Shown here in pieces: positions 23,260 through 31,246 of a stretch of 64,000 nt of DNA (its first letter is position 1; the number at the start of each line of letters is the position of its first letter). Under the pieces are notes generated by a model, which worked only from the letters and a program-made list of their open reading frames with translations, searched no databases and was not told the origin of the DNA. The position numbers and the translations under genes were made by a program. The DNA is from a virus, in the IMG/VR virus record IMGVR_UViG_3300034093_002579, positions 1 to 64,000 of that record. One strand, written 5' to 3'.

Positions 23260-24759
23260 ATGGCGAAAGAAAAATCTTTAGTGGAAGAAGCAATCATCCA
23301 AATGAAAAATTTGGAAGAAGCGGTTGCGGAAAATGCAAAAGGAATACTTGCTTCAACTATGAAGGAAGAAATCAAAGAACTAGTAAAAGAATCTCTAACT
23401 GAACAAGAAGACGAGATTGAAACGGATGTTGAAATGGACGAGCCTGAAATGGAAGACGATATGTCTGACGACGAAGGAATGGAAATGGATACTGATAATT
23501 TAGATATGGATATGGATGATGAAGATTCTATGGAGGATGACTTTATGGATGACGATGAAACTATTGACCTTACCGACGTTGACGACGAAGATGAAATCTT
23601 ACGTGTATTTAGTTTAATGGGACCTGAAGATAATATCGTGGTTACCAAAGATAATTCAGGTAATATCAATCTTAAAGATTCTGAAAAAGAATATATGATT
23701 GTTGGTGAAGGTGAAGAATTTATGGATGATTCTGAAGAAATGTTTGAAATGGATGATATGTCAGATTTTGGTATGGAAGACGATGAAGACGAAGACATCA
23801 ATAGCATCATTGATAGAGTATTTAAAAAAGATAACGACGAATTAGAAGAAATGGATTTTGAAAAAGATGAATTAGAGTTCGGAGAAGAAGAAGGAATGGA
23901 CAGTGAAGAAATTGTTTATGAAATTGAATTCAACGAAGAAGAAGGTGAAGAAGATATGGGTCTATCTGAAGAAGATGAAGTAGAAGAAGAAATGTACGAA
24001 TCTTACGAAGAAGAAGACGAGGATATGGAAGAAGAACCTGTTATGGAATCTAAAAAGATGTCAATCAAACCTAAGGGTGTTGGCATGGGAAATCCAAATA
24101 AGAAAAAAGTATACTCAAACAAACCTAACCAAGAAGGTGGTTTCAAAACTGTGAAAAAAACAGTTAATAAAACTATGGGTACTGGTAAAGCGAAATTTGA
24201 ATACAAAGACGGTGAAAATCTTGACGGTGATATGAAAACTGTTAAAAAGGTTGAAACCAAAGAAGCATCAAGAACTTTAGGAAACGGTTCTAACTTTAGA
24301 AAGGGTGGTTTATCAAAACCAAGAGCTCACTCTAAATTTAATACCGCAATCCAAAAAGAGAGTGTTGATAACAAAGAATTACAAGTTCTTAGAGAAAAAA
24401 ATGAAGAGTACAGAAAAGCACTTAACGTTTTCAGAAATAAATTAAACGAAGTTGCAGTGTTTAATTCAAACTTAGCTTATGCTACACGTTTGTTTACAGA
24501 ACATTCGACATCAAAACAAGAGAAGATTAATATCTTAAGACGTTTTGATAGTGTTGAAACTATTAAAGAATCTAAAAACTTGTATAAGACATTAAAAGAT
24601 GACCTTTCGGCTACGACAAGTCAACCAATGAATGAATCAATGGAAAGAACCATTCAAAGTTCTCCATCAACAGGTTCTTCGGCTAACTTGATTGAGTCTA
24701 AAACATACGAAAATCCTCAGTTCTTAAGAATGAAAGATTTAATGTCAAAATTAAAATAA
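23260..24759 (+). CDS. Prohead scaffold/core protein (gp22-like by position)
   Basis: 499 aa, extremely acidic in residues 45-260 (runs such as DEPEMEDDMSDDEGMEM and EEDEDMEEEPVMES). The N-terminal helix is MAKEKSLVEEAIIQMKNLEEAV. A basic Gly/Lys-rich centre (270-370) and a C-terminal helical region (ELQVLREKNEEYRKALNVFRNKLNEV) that looks like a coiled coil follow. Located between the gp21-like protease and the capsid gene, exactly where T4 places scaffold gene 22. Expected to form the prohead core and be cut by the protease. Homology to gp22 is not visible at sequence level; the call rests on order and composition. Confidence 0.72.
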   Translation: MAKEKSLVEEAIIQMKNLEEAVAENAKGILASTMKEEIKELVKESLTEQEDEIETDVEMDEPEMEDDMSDDEGMEMDTDNLDMDMDDEDSMEDDFMDDDETIDLTDVDDEDEILRVFSLMGPEDNIVVTKDNSGNINLKDSEKEYMIVGEGEEFMDDSEEMFEMDDMSDFGMEDDEDEDINSIIDRVFKKDNDELEEMDFEKDELEFGEEEGMDSEEIVYEIEFNEEEGEEDMGLSEEDEVEEEMYESYEEEDEDMEEEPVMESKKMSIKPKGVGMGNPNKKKVYSNKPNQEGGFKTVKKTVNKTMGTGKAKFEYKDGENLDGDMKTVKKVETKEASRTLGNGSNFRKGGLSKPRAHSKFNTAIQKESVDNKELQVLREKNEEYRKALNVFRNKLNEVAVFNSNLAYATRLFTEHSTSKQEKINILRRFDSVETIKESKNLYKTLKDDLSATTSQPMNESMERTIQSSPSTGSSANLIESKTYENPQFLRMKDLMSKLK

Positions 24760-24791
24760 AATAAACTAAAAAATTAATAAAAACCAAAAAA

Positions 24792-26663
24792 ATGGGAGCA
24801 TTATTAGAATCAGGTCTTGTTGGTAACATCGGGTTAAAACACCTTAAAGTTATCAAAGAAGATACTATCAACAAATGGGATAAATTAGGATTCCTAGAAG
24901 GCCTTAAAGGTCACCTAAAAGAAAACGTAGCTCAGTTATATGAGAACCAAGCGTCTTTCTTAATTAACGAAGCAACGTCTGACGGGTCTTCAGGTTCATT
25001 TGAAACTGTTGTATTCCCTATCGTAAGACGTGTATTCTCTAAATTATTAGCGAATGACATCGTATCAGTACAAGCGATGAATTTACCAATCGGTAAATTA
25101 TTCTTCTTTGTACCTAAAATTCAAGGGTATTCAGGTGGTACTAACACTCCATGGAGTGATGTATCTTCAGGAGACCACTACGCACCACTAGGAGCACCAA
25201 ACGGACCAACATCTCAAAATGCAGGTTACACAGGAACTGGAGCGGTTGCTAAAAACCTTTATGACTTATTCTACGAAGGAACTGAACCAGGTTTAGACCC
25301 AGCAGGTTTATTCGATTATTCAAAAGGTCGTTGGTCAGCAATCACTGCAAGTACGTTGATTCAAGCATGGTCAAATGGGTCATTAGTTGATGCAACTATT
25401 AATGATGGTGCACCAGCAAATGGTATTGAAATTGCTTCAGGTAACACAAGAAAAGTTATTGTTAAAATGTGTGGTTTCGCTGATACAGGAGCTGGTAAAT
25501 TAATCGGACCTGACGGTAATGAAATGGATACAGAATCTTTCTTATCTGATTTAGTTATCTTTACAGGTGCTGGTTTAACAGTTGCTGAAGGTTCTCCATG
25601 TACAGTTTCAACAGGAGCATTATTGTTCAGAGTTGTTACTCAACAATATGGTAAAGGAATCGTTTCTTACGGTAATACAGTTCAAACTAATTGGCCAGCG
25701 GCATCAGGTAATAACCCTGCAGGTAACGGTGGTTCGTTTAAAACCGTATGTGACGCTAACGGATGTATCTACTTAGAAGTTGATTTATCTTGTCCAGTAT
25801 GTGCTGATTGTGATTCTACATCTTTAGATGGTTACACAGGTACTACTATTACTGAAGCGTCTTCAGGAACATCATTCTACGCAGCGTTCAGACGTTACGA
25901 ACAATTAGAATTTGAAGATAAAATCGGTGAGGTTTCTTTCGACTTAGATTCAGTTACTGTATCTGTTACAGAAAGAAAATTAAGAGCACAATGGTCTCCT
26001 GAGTTAGCTCAAGACGTTGCTGCATTCCACAACATCGATGCTGAAGCTGAATTAACGGCTTTATTATCTGAACAAGTTGCTGCTGAAATCGACCGTGAAA
26101 TCTTAAGAGATTTACGTAAAGGTGCGGCATGGAACTTACGTTGGGATTACAACGGATGGAGAAGAATTTCTCAAACTACATCTTATACTCAAAAAGATTG
26201 GAATCAAACATTAATTACTGCAATTAACCAATTGTCAGCACAAATCCACAAATCTACATTAAGAGGTGGAGCTAACTGGATTGTAGTTTCTTCTGAGATT
26301 TCGGCTATTTTTGATGATTTAGAGTACTTCCACGTATCTAACGCGTCTCCAGAGCAAGACCAATACAACATGGGTATTGAAAGAGTTGGAACATTAGCAG
26401 GTCGTTACCAAGTTTACCGTGACCCTTACTTCCCAGCTAACACAGTGTTAGTAGGACATAAAGGAACGTCATTGTTAGACACAGGTTACATCTACGCACC
26501 GTATGTACCATTACAATTAACACCTACAATGTATAACCCATTCAACTTCACACCTATTAAAGGTATTATGACACGTTACGCTAAGAAAATGGTTAACAAC
26601 CGTTTCTACGGACGTATCACAGTTGATGGAGTTAGAACATTCGACTTAAGAGAATTGAGATAA
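24792..26663 (+). CDS. Major capsid protein (gp23-like)
   Basis: HK97-fold capsid subunit, 623 aa against 521 for T4 gp23. The N-terminus carries a pro-segment ending SFLINE (Glu60) before ATSDG, a correct gp21-type cleavage site. FPIVRRVFSKLLANDIVSVQAMNLPIGKLFF matches the gp23 E-loop/N-arm region. SVTERKLRAQWSPELAQD and RGGANWIVVSSEI match the P- and A-domain segments. An extra Gly/Cys-containing region (about 110-370, with CPVCADCDS) enlarges the protein and may be an outward insertion domain. The SD-less A-rich leader (AAAACCAAAAAAATG) follows the scaffold gene by 32 bases. Confidence 0.93.
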   Translation: MGALLESGLVGNIGLKHLKVIKEDTINKWDKLGFLEGLKGHLKENVAQLYENQASFLINEATSDGSSGSFETVVFPIVRRVFSKLLANDIVSVQAMNLPIGKLFFFVPKIQGYSGGTNTPWSDVSSGDHYAPLGAPNGPTSQNAGYTGTGAVAKNLYDLFYEGTEPGLDPAGLFDYSKGRWSAITASTLIQAWSNGSLVDATINDGAPANGIEIASGNTRKVIVKMCGFADTGAGKLIGPDGNEMDTESFLSDLVIFTGAGLTVAEGSPCTVSTGALLFRVVTQQYGKGIVSYGNTVQTNWPAASGNNPAGNGGSFKTVCDANGCIYLEVDLSCPVCADCDSTSLDGYTGTTITEASSGTSFYAAFRRYEQLEFEDKIGEVSFDLDSVTVSVTERKLRAQWSPELAQDVAAFHNIDAEAELTALLSEQVAAEIDREILRDLRKGAAWNLRWDYNGWRRISQTTSYTQKDWNQTLITAINQLSAQIHKSTLRGGANWIVVSSEISAIFDDLEYFHVSNASPEQDQYNMGIERVGTLAGRYQVYRDPYFPANTVLVGHKGTSLLDTGYIYAPYVPLQLTPTMYNPFNFTPIKGIMTRYAKKMVNNRFYGRITVDGVRTFDLRELR

Positions 26664-26683
26664 TCAACATCTTAAATAATATG

Positions 26684-26712
26684 AAAAGGGACGAGTAATC
26701 GTCCCTTTTTTT
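26684..26712 (+). terminator. Terminator after major capsid gene
   Basis: AAAAGGGACGA, loop GTA, ATCGTCCCTTTT with T-run, 20 bases after the stop. Confidence 0.88.
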
Positions 26713-26720
26713 GTTTTACA

Positions 26721-26729
26721 AGTATTTAT
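26721..26729 (+). promoter_or_regulatory. Late-type promoter motif AGTATTTAT
   Basis: AGTATTTATATTAT ends five bases before ATG 26735. Confidence 0.55.
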
Positions 26730-26734
26730 ATTAT

Positions 26735-27148
26735 ATGAGCGAATTACGTAGATTAATCAAAGAACATTTATTATTAGAAAAGAAAATTGGGCATATTATG
26801 GCCAAAATAGAAATTGCCTTTGGTTTTGAGATTGATAGAACTACCCACGCATATGAAAGAAAAAACAGAACTGATATTCCTGATTATAATGATAGAGAAA
26901 TATCTAACGGTGAATTAAAATATATAATTGAGAGTTGTAGACGAGAAATTGCGGAAGGAATTACCACAGGAGAGATTAAAGATGATGTAGCATTTGTTAT
27001 TAAATCAAAAGAAAAAGAAATCGCTATGGTCATAGTACCAAAACATGGTGGTGGCTCCTATTGGAAATTACTTATAATTACCGTTTTTAGAGAATCGTAT
27101 GATTTATCTTTTAGAGTTGGTAAAGACCAATTTGTTATTTGGATTTAA
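26735..27148 (+). CDS. Hypothetical protein, 137 aa
   Basis: Not recognised. Start ATG 26735 (MSELRRLIKEHLLLEKKIG). The amphipathic N-terminal helix ending LLLE resembles a capsid-targeting segment. The rest has EIDRTTHAYERKNR, a helical segment, and a beta-rich end (SYWKLLIITVFRESYDLSFRVG) that recalls small RNase-toxin-like folds, though no active site can be argued. Its stop codon overlaps the terminator T-run of the antisense small RNA. Confidence 0.6.
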   Translation: MSELRRLIKEHLLLEKKIGHIMAKIEIAFGFEIDRTTHAYERKNRTDIPDYNDREISNGELKYIIESCRREIAEGITTGEIKDDVAFVIKSKEKEIAMVIVPKHGGGSYWKLLIITVFRESYDLSFRVGKDQFVIWI

Positions 27149-27259
27149 AAAAGAACGGGACTTAGTATCTAAATCGTTTCTATCCCGTTCAAATTAGGAG
27201 GTTTTCGTCCTAACCATTATGATTGATTTAGTTGTATCTGAATCGTTTCCCTCAACCAC
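27147..27259 (-). ncRNA. Small structured RNA, about 113 nt, terminator-linked
   Basis: A complete promoter upstream, no reading frame, and an intrinsic terminator define it. The terminator stem GAACGGGA (27190-27183)/TCCCGTTC (27160-27153) precedes six T. Inside are GTTG...CAAC with loop GGGAAACGATTCAGATA, a hairpin TTAGGA-CGAAAACC-TCCTAA exposing CCTCCT, and the terminator loop with GAAACGATTTAGATAC. The motif ACGATTYAGATAC thus occurs in two loops here and again at 4455-4467 in the giant-RNA leader. CCUCCU equals the core anti-Shine-Dalgarno of 16S rRNA. Function unknown. Confidence 0.7.
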
Positions 27260-27263
27260 ATTA

Positions 27264-27293
27264 CAAAGATAAGTAAATATACTGAATCCACAA
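27264..27293 (-). promoter_or_regulatory. Promoter of small RNA
   Basis: On the minus strand TTG (27291-27293), a 19-base spacer and TATCTTTG (27264-27271). Same form as the tmRNA promoter. Confidence 0.8.
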
Positions 27294-27312
27294 CTTTTTT
27301 TTCGAAAAAACA

Positions 27313-27321
27313 GATATTTAT
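27313..27321 (+). promoter_or_regulatory. Late-type promoter motif GATATTTAT
   Basis: GATATTTATATATTAAA, 19 bases before ATG 27341. Confidence 0.6.
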
Positions 27322-27340
27322 ATATTAAACAGAAATAGGT

Positions 27341-28216
27341 ATGAAAAAATTATATTTTTTAAATGAAGAAGAATCTAAAAGAATTCTAAATCTTCATAAA
27401 GAAGCAACTAAAAAACAATATCTTAAAGAAGACGACACTATGATGTCATCTGAAAATGAGTTAGCCGAAGATGGTGTAATGGCGTCAATGGCAACAGGTG
27501 CTGCAATTGGTGGAGCCGTTGGTTTAGTTCCAGGAGCAATTATCGGTGGAGCGATTGGATTAATTAACGGATTAATTAATGGTGGGAATTATTCTTACAA
27601 AGGTGCCGAAAAAATTTTACAAGCTTGTGGAAATTTAAAAGAAGTTGGTAAATCAACACTGAGTAGAGCCACATTAAATGGTATTGCCGATGGTATTAAC
27701 GCAGCGGTTGATGGTATGGGTACTGATGAGGATGCAATTAAAAGTAATCTACAAAAAATCACAACAATTCCTGATTTATGTGCGATGTCAAACATATATA
27801 ATACAAGACATGGTGAAAGTTTATTCGCAGCAATTGATGGGGACATCGATTCTGAGGGTGAATGGAAACAATATGTTTTTTTACCATTATTAGACGCATA
27901 TGAAAACAGTGTTGACCTTGGTAAAAAATTGGCGGCACAAAAGGAATCAAGTGTCGTAAAGGGATTTGAAAAATTTCCTTGTATTCCAAGTAACCCAAAA
28001 GCGAAATCATCAAAATTGAGTGACGGTAGTATTGCTTACATAATTGATGGGGTGGTTTATTACGGGAATGGTAGAAAAAAATTGGTCGACGGAACTATGG
28101 CCAGTTATTCTTGTGGTAAAGAATCGTCTAATACTAAGACAAATACTAAGACAAAAGTTAAACAACCAACAATACCTTCAGATACAGATTTAGATATGGT
28201 ATTGACTAAACTTTAA
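27341..28216 (+). CDS. Glycine-zipper protein with annexin-like repeat
   Basis: Likely virion or membrane-active protein, 291 aa. Residues 1-30 (MKKLYFLNEEESKRILNLHKE) match the N-terminus of the next gene product. Residues about 48-80 form a Gly-zipper membrane segment (GAAIGGAVGLVPGAIIGGAIG). Residues about 118-185 contain VDGMGTDEDAIKSNLQKI and later YNTRHGESLFAAIDGDID, similar to an annexin repeat with its GxGTDE calcium loop. A short disordered NTKTNTKTK tail follows. A Gly-zipper plus annexin-like repeat suggests membrane interaction during DNA entry; that is inference. The late-type motif upstream fits a virion protein. Confidence 0.6.
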   Translation: MKKLYFLNEEESKRILNLHKEATKKQYLKEDDTMMSSENELAEDGVMASMATGAAIGGAVGLVPGAIIGGAIGLINGLINGGNYSYKGAEKILQACGNLKEVGKSTLSRATLNGIADGINAAVDGMGTDEDAIKSNLQKITTIPDLCAMSNIYNTRHGESLFAAIDGDIDSEGEWKQYVFLPLLDAYENSVDLGKKLAAQKESSVVKGFEKFPCIPSNPKAKSSKLSDGSIAYIIDGVVYYGNGRKKLVDGTMASYSCGKESSNTKTNTKTKVKQPTIPSDTDLDMVLTKL

Positions 28217-28232
28217 ATTATTAATTATTAAA

Positions 28233-28715
28233 ATGAAGAAAATTATAAAAATAACTGAATCTGAAAAAGAGTCTATTTTAAATTTACATAACACGTATAA
28301 AAATAGATTAATGGAACAAACACCAGCTCCTGTAACTGCAGCTCCTGCAACCGCAACTCCTGCAACCGCAGCTCCTGCAACCGCAGCTCCTGCATCCCAA
28401 GATAGAAAAGTAGATTGTACAACAACTAAAAATCCTACAAGATGTAAACAAAAAGTTTTAGATGTACAAGTTAAAATTAACGATAAATGTACTAAGATAT
28501 CTAAAAAATTAGTTGAGGATGGTATATACGGTACTAATACTATGAACGCAATTAATGCTTGTACGGGTATTGATTTGAGTAAAAGTTCGGGAACTCAAAC
28601 ACCCGCAGGAGTACAAACACCTGCAGGAGTACAAACACCCGCAGGAGTACAAACACCCGCTGGAACTACAGTTGCGTCAGCAACAGATGAACCTGTTGAT
28701 AGCTTAACGGTTTAA
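28233..28715 (+). CDS. Peptidoglycan-binding-domain protein with repeats
   Basis: 160 aa. N-terminus MKKIIKITESEKESILNLHNTYK resembles that of the preceding gene. It then has an Ala/Pro/Thr repeat (APATATPATAAPATAA), a compact region CKQKVLDVQVKINDKCTKI...LVEDGIYGTNTMNAINAC that fits the PG_binding_1 fold (DGIYGxxT motif), and four copies of QTPAG(V). Two or more Cys pairs may form disulfides, suggesting exposure outside the cytoplasm. Probably a virion protein touching the cell wall. Confidence 0.6.
   Translation: MKKIIKITESEKESILNLHNTYKNRLMEQTPAPVTAAPATATPATAAPATAAPASQDRKVDCTTTKNPTRCKQKVLDVQVKINDKCTKISKKLVEDGIYGTNTMNAINACTGIDLSKSSGTQTPAGVQTPAGVQTPAGVQTPAGTTVASATDEPVDSLTV
28595..28664 (+). 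repeat. 18-bp in-frame tandem repeat (QTPAGV)
   Basis: About four copies of an 18-bp unit, CAAACACCCGCAGGAGTA, near the end of the PG-binding gene. Confidence 0.8.
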
Positions 28716-29095
28716 TCTTCTAAGGGACTGATTAATCTACTAGCGGTAGAATAATTCGTAGCGATTGCAATGTCATGGACATTACAAATTCTTAATAACA
28801 TACTAACATCTACTTGATGTGGATGAACTTCTAAGGGGTCGATAAAGAATATAACTATATCGACTTCTTTGTTTACAATCATTGACGCAATCTGAGCGTC
28901 ACCACCCATAGGACCACTTAACATCGTCTCAACCTTAGTTAATCCAGCATGTTTTAAATGTTTTCCTGTTGTACCTGTGGCAACTACTTCAACATTATCT
29001 GAAGTGAAGAAAGGTAGTCGTTTCATTACGAATGATACCATATCGGCCTTCTTACCGTCGTGAGCGATTAACGCTAATTTAATCTTCTGTTTCAT
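28712..29095 (-). CDS. mgsA: Methylglyoxal synthase
   Basis: Converts dihydroxyacetone phosphate to methylglyoxal plus phosphate, a bypass of lower glycolysis that frees phosphate. 127 aa from ATG 29095 (MKQKIKLALIAHDGKK), the length of compact MgsA enzymes. The signature is complete: AHDGKK (His12, Asp13), ATGTTG, MLSGPMGGDAQIA (catalytic Asp66), FFIDPLEVHPHQVD (His91, His93) and LLRICNVHDIAIATN. The gene overlaps the upstream 77-aa gene by 17 bases and its stop overlaps the stop of the convergent plus-strand gene. As a phage auxiliary metabolic gene it could raise free phosphate or produce a toxic/regulatory aldehyde. No partner pathway gene is nearby. Confidence 0.9.
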   Translation of the reverse strand: MKQKIKLALIAHDGKKADMVSFVMKRLPFFTSDNVEVVATGTTGKHLKHAGLTKVETMLSGPMGGDAQIASMIVNKEVDIVIFFIDPLEVHPHQVDVSMLLRICNVHDIAIATNYSTASRLISPLED

Positions 29096-29312
29096 TTTTA
29101 ATTTCCTGTTTTGACATAACTCTAATTGCTCTTGATACAACCTCTGCCTCACCTAAAGAATAAACCCCCTCGTGGTATGCCTTCTTAACCGCTTGTATTA
29201 ATAGGTATGAAGCATTGTCTTTATCCATAGATTGTAGTAGCACGTCTAAATGGTCCTCAGTTAGTAGAGGTATTGTGTCGAATAGTTTTCCAAATAATTG
29301 TTGTTCTTCCAT
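29079..29312 (-). CDS. Small hypothetical protein, 77 aa, upstream of mgsA
   Basis: Not recognised. Starts MEEQQLFGKLFDTIPLLTEDH, helical throughout, ending KQEIKNETED. The 17-base overlap with mgsA implies co-translation. No metal or nucleotide motif. It could be a regulator or unrelated passenger. Confidence 0.55.
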   Translation of the reverse strand: MEEQQLFGKLFDTIPLLTEDHLDVLLQSMDKDNASYLLIQAVKKAYHEGVYSLGEAEVVSRAIRVMSKQEIKNETED

Positions 29313-29333
29313 TGTGAAAATATCTTTTTTTGA

Positions 29334-29342
29334 TATATTTAT
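29334..29342 (+). promoter_or_regulatory. Late-type promoter motif TATATTTAT
   Basis: TATATTTATAAG, 18 bases before ATG 29361. Confidence 0.6.
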
Positions 29343-29360
29343 AAGTATACTAAAATATCT

Positions 29361-30806
29361 ATGCTAAATCAATTAATAAAGAAAGTATTACTCGAGGCAA
29401 CTTCTGACAGTAATGGGGGTAGAGGGTCCTATGTTTCTCCTTTACAACCTGGTGTTAGAGAATTTAGTAAAGAGTCGTTACAACCATTTATAACACCCGT
29501 ATCAAAGTATGTCAATACTGAGTTGGGATACGACAGTTATGACGGTAAAATGAGTACCCCTAAAAAGAAAATTAAAAAGATGGAAAATAAAGCAAAAAAC
29601 ATCTCCAATTATATTAAGAATCACCCTACTTTAACATCTGGTGATGATGAAGGTAATAATATAAACCAAACACCTGGAGGTAAAAAAAGTATTGTACCAA
29701 TCACAACTCTAAAAGAGTGGATTGAAATAAAAAAAGACACTGTAGTTGTTGGTGAAAAGAAAGTAATTAAACTTAACGAAGGTGATATTATTCGAATGGT
29801 AAAAAGAATTTTATCTGAACAAGATGATGAAAAAACTTATTATAAGTTAGGTGCAACAGGTTTAGGATTTAAAATTATTGATGGAAAATTATACACGGTA
29901 TTATTTAATAAATCAACAGGTGAAGTAAAACCAGACTACGCATTAAACGGGGAGTTATACGACTTCAAAGTAGATGTTAAAACAGGTGAAGTACTTGACG
30001 AGGACTATAGAACAAATATCGAATTCACAGAGTTTTATTGGAATGATATAGTTCGTTCTGATATACAACCTGGACAATATAATAATGTAAGATACAAATT
30101 TATTGCCGTGGCACCTGAAGGTGTTCCTAATAAGGCCTCAATCGGTAAACCAGTTGTTTACACGGGTAATATTGTTGCAGAGGACATAAGTGTCTTAAAA
30201 TCAATCGGAATGACCGAATCTAAAGATACTACCATTTCACCTATGATGTATTATAAGAAGGGTGGAAAAGGGTATTATGTGATGTTATATCCTGGCGCAA
30301 GACCTGGTACTGAAGTTACAATTGGTGGGTCATCAAAAAAAACAACACCAACACCGACTAATATTAGTTTGGATATTACAGAACCGTTCGTATTTGACAA
30401 AACAGAATTAAAACCTGAAGCTCAAGATAAGATTGATAAATTTATTTCTAATTTAAATGGTTACTTGAAAACATATCCTAAGTATGGTAAATTCTTATTA
30501 CAAAACGTCCCATTAATTATCGGATATTCATCAAGAGATAAAGACCCTAACGATAGAATAATTGGTAAATTACCTGCATGTCAATCATCTAAAACTATTG
30601 GTGAGTATAATCAATGTTTATCACAACAAAGAGCAAATACAATCGCTAATATGATTAAAGAGAAAACGGGTATTGTTATGACCCCTATTGGTAAAGGTGA
30701 AACGACTGAGTTCGGGCCAGGATGGACAAAAGAAAAATCAACTACTACTGACCAAACACAACCTAATAGAAGGTTTGTAATTAAAATTAAAGATTATACA
30801 GAATAA
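29361..30806 (+). CDS. OmpA-like domain virion protein
   Basis: 481 aa. The N-terminus MLNQLIKKVLLEATSDS looks like a capsid-targeting peptide (LLE followed by A). The middle (about 140-310) is a beta-rich domain of unknown type. The C-terminal 160 residues are an OmpA/MotB-type peptidoglycan-binding domain: ITEPFVFDKTELKPEAQDKI, then IGYSSRDKDPNDR, SQQRANTIANMI and PNRRFVIKIK. It carries no signal peptide, so it is more likely packed in the virion than exported as a host outer-membrane protein. Binding peptidoglycan at infection is a reasonable role. Confidence 0.75.
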   Translation: MLNQLIKKVLLEATSDSNGGRGSYVSPLQPGVREFSKESLQPFITPVSKYVNTELGYDSYDGKMSTPKKKIKKMENKAKNISNYIKNHPTLTSGDDEGNNINQTPGGKKSIVPITTLKEWIEIKKDTVVVGEKKVIKLNEGDIIRMVKRILSEQDDEKTYYKLGATGLGFKIIDGKLYTVLFNKSTGEVKPDYALNGELYDFKVDVKTGEVLDEDYRTNIEFTEFYWNDIVRSDIQPGQYNNVRYKFIAVAPEGVPNKASIGKPVVYTGNIVAEDISVLKSIGMTESKDTTISPMMYYKKGGKGYYVMLYPGARPGTEVTIGGSSKKTTPTPTNISLDITEPFVFDKTELKPEAQDKIDKFISNLNGYLKTYPKYGKFLLQNVPLIIGYSSRDKDPNDRIIGKLPACQSSKTIGEYNQCLSQQRANTIANMIKEKTGIVMTPIGKGETTEFGPGWTKEKSTTTDQTQPNRRFVIKIKDYTE

Positions 30807-30808
30807 AA

Positions 30809-30836
30809 AAAAAAGAGGTCATTAGACCTCTTTTTT
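30809..30836. terminator. Bidirectional terminator
   Basis: AAGAGGTC, loop ATTA, GACCTCTT flanked by A- and T-runs, between convergent genes at 30806 and 30839. Confidence 0.88.
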
Positions 30837-30838
30837 AT

Positions 30839-31234
30839 TTAGAACACTTTGATGTTGATAATTTTCTTATCAGTGTAGTCATCAAAGCAGTAGATTAAAA
30901 CATACTTACCTAACTTAGGATGAGTATTAGTATGTGGAATACTATCTAATGTGACAACCCCTGTTTTCTTATCTTGGATATATACGTATGAATCGTATGT
31001 GAATTCATTATGTAACGTTTGATTAAGTTTGAAGTCCTTGAAAAATCTAACTGAATCAAGATTAGTGATATCAATCTTGTATGTGTTAAGTAACAACTTA
31101 ACGGATACGGAATCTTTAACCCATAAATCACTTAACTCATAGAAGTTCCCCGCCTTCTTAATAGAGGATTCAACCTGAGCGAAACCAACACATGTGGTTA
31201 AGACTAAAACGATGAGTGTGATTAATTTTTTCAT
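30839..31234 (-). CDS. Exported hypothetical protein, 131 aa
   Basis: The N-terminus MKKLITLIVLVLTTCVGFAQ is a Sec signal peptide with likely cleavage after GFA-Q. The mature part is beta-rich (YVYIQDKKTGVVTLDSIPH) and unrecognised. The Cys in the hydrophobic core is too far inside to be a convincing lipobox. Exported phage proteins may protect the host envelope or block superinfection; nothing here selects a role. A TAnnTTTG box stands four bases before the ATG. Confidence 0.65.
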   Translation of the reverse strand: MKKLITLIVLVLTTCVGFAQVESSIKKAGNFYELSDLWVKDSVSVKLLLNTYKIDITNLDSVRFFKDFKLNQTLHNEFTYDSYVYIQDKKTGVVTLDSIPHTNTHPKLGKYVLIYCFDDYTDKKIINIKVF

Positions 31235-31238
31235 ATTA

Positions 31239-31246
31239 CAAAGTTA
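31239..31246 (-). promoter_or_regulatory. Host-like -7 box, leaderless spacing
   Basis: TAACTTTG on the minus strand, then TAAT and ATG of the exported-protein gene. The four-base gap equals that at 871/876 and 7800/7805; the -33 element is poor. Confidence 0.5.

Noticed and set aside
23202-23810. Minus-strand Ser/Ile-rich 202-codon frame
   Set aside because: Mirror of the acidic scaffold gene; runs through two late-type motifs.
27196-27203. Plus-strand AGGAGG as a Shine-Dalgarno site
   Set aside because: No start codon with an open frame follows; the bases belong to a hairpin of the minus-strand small RNA.
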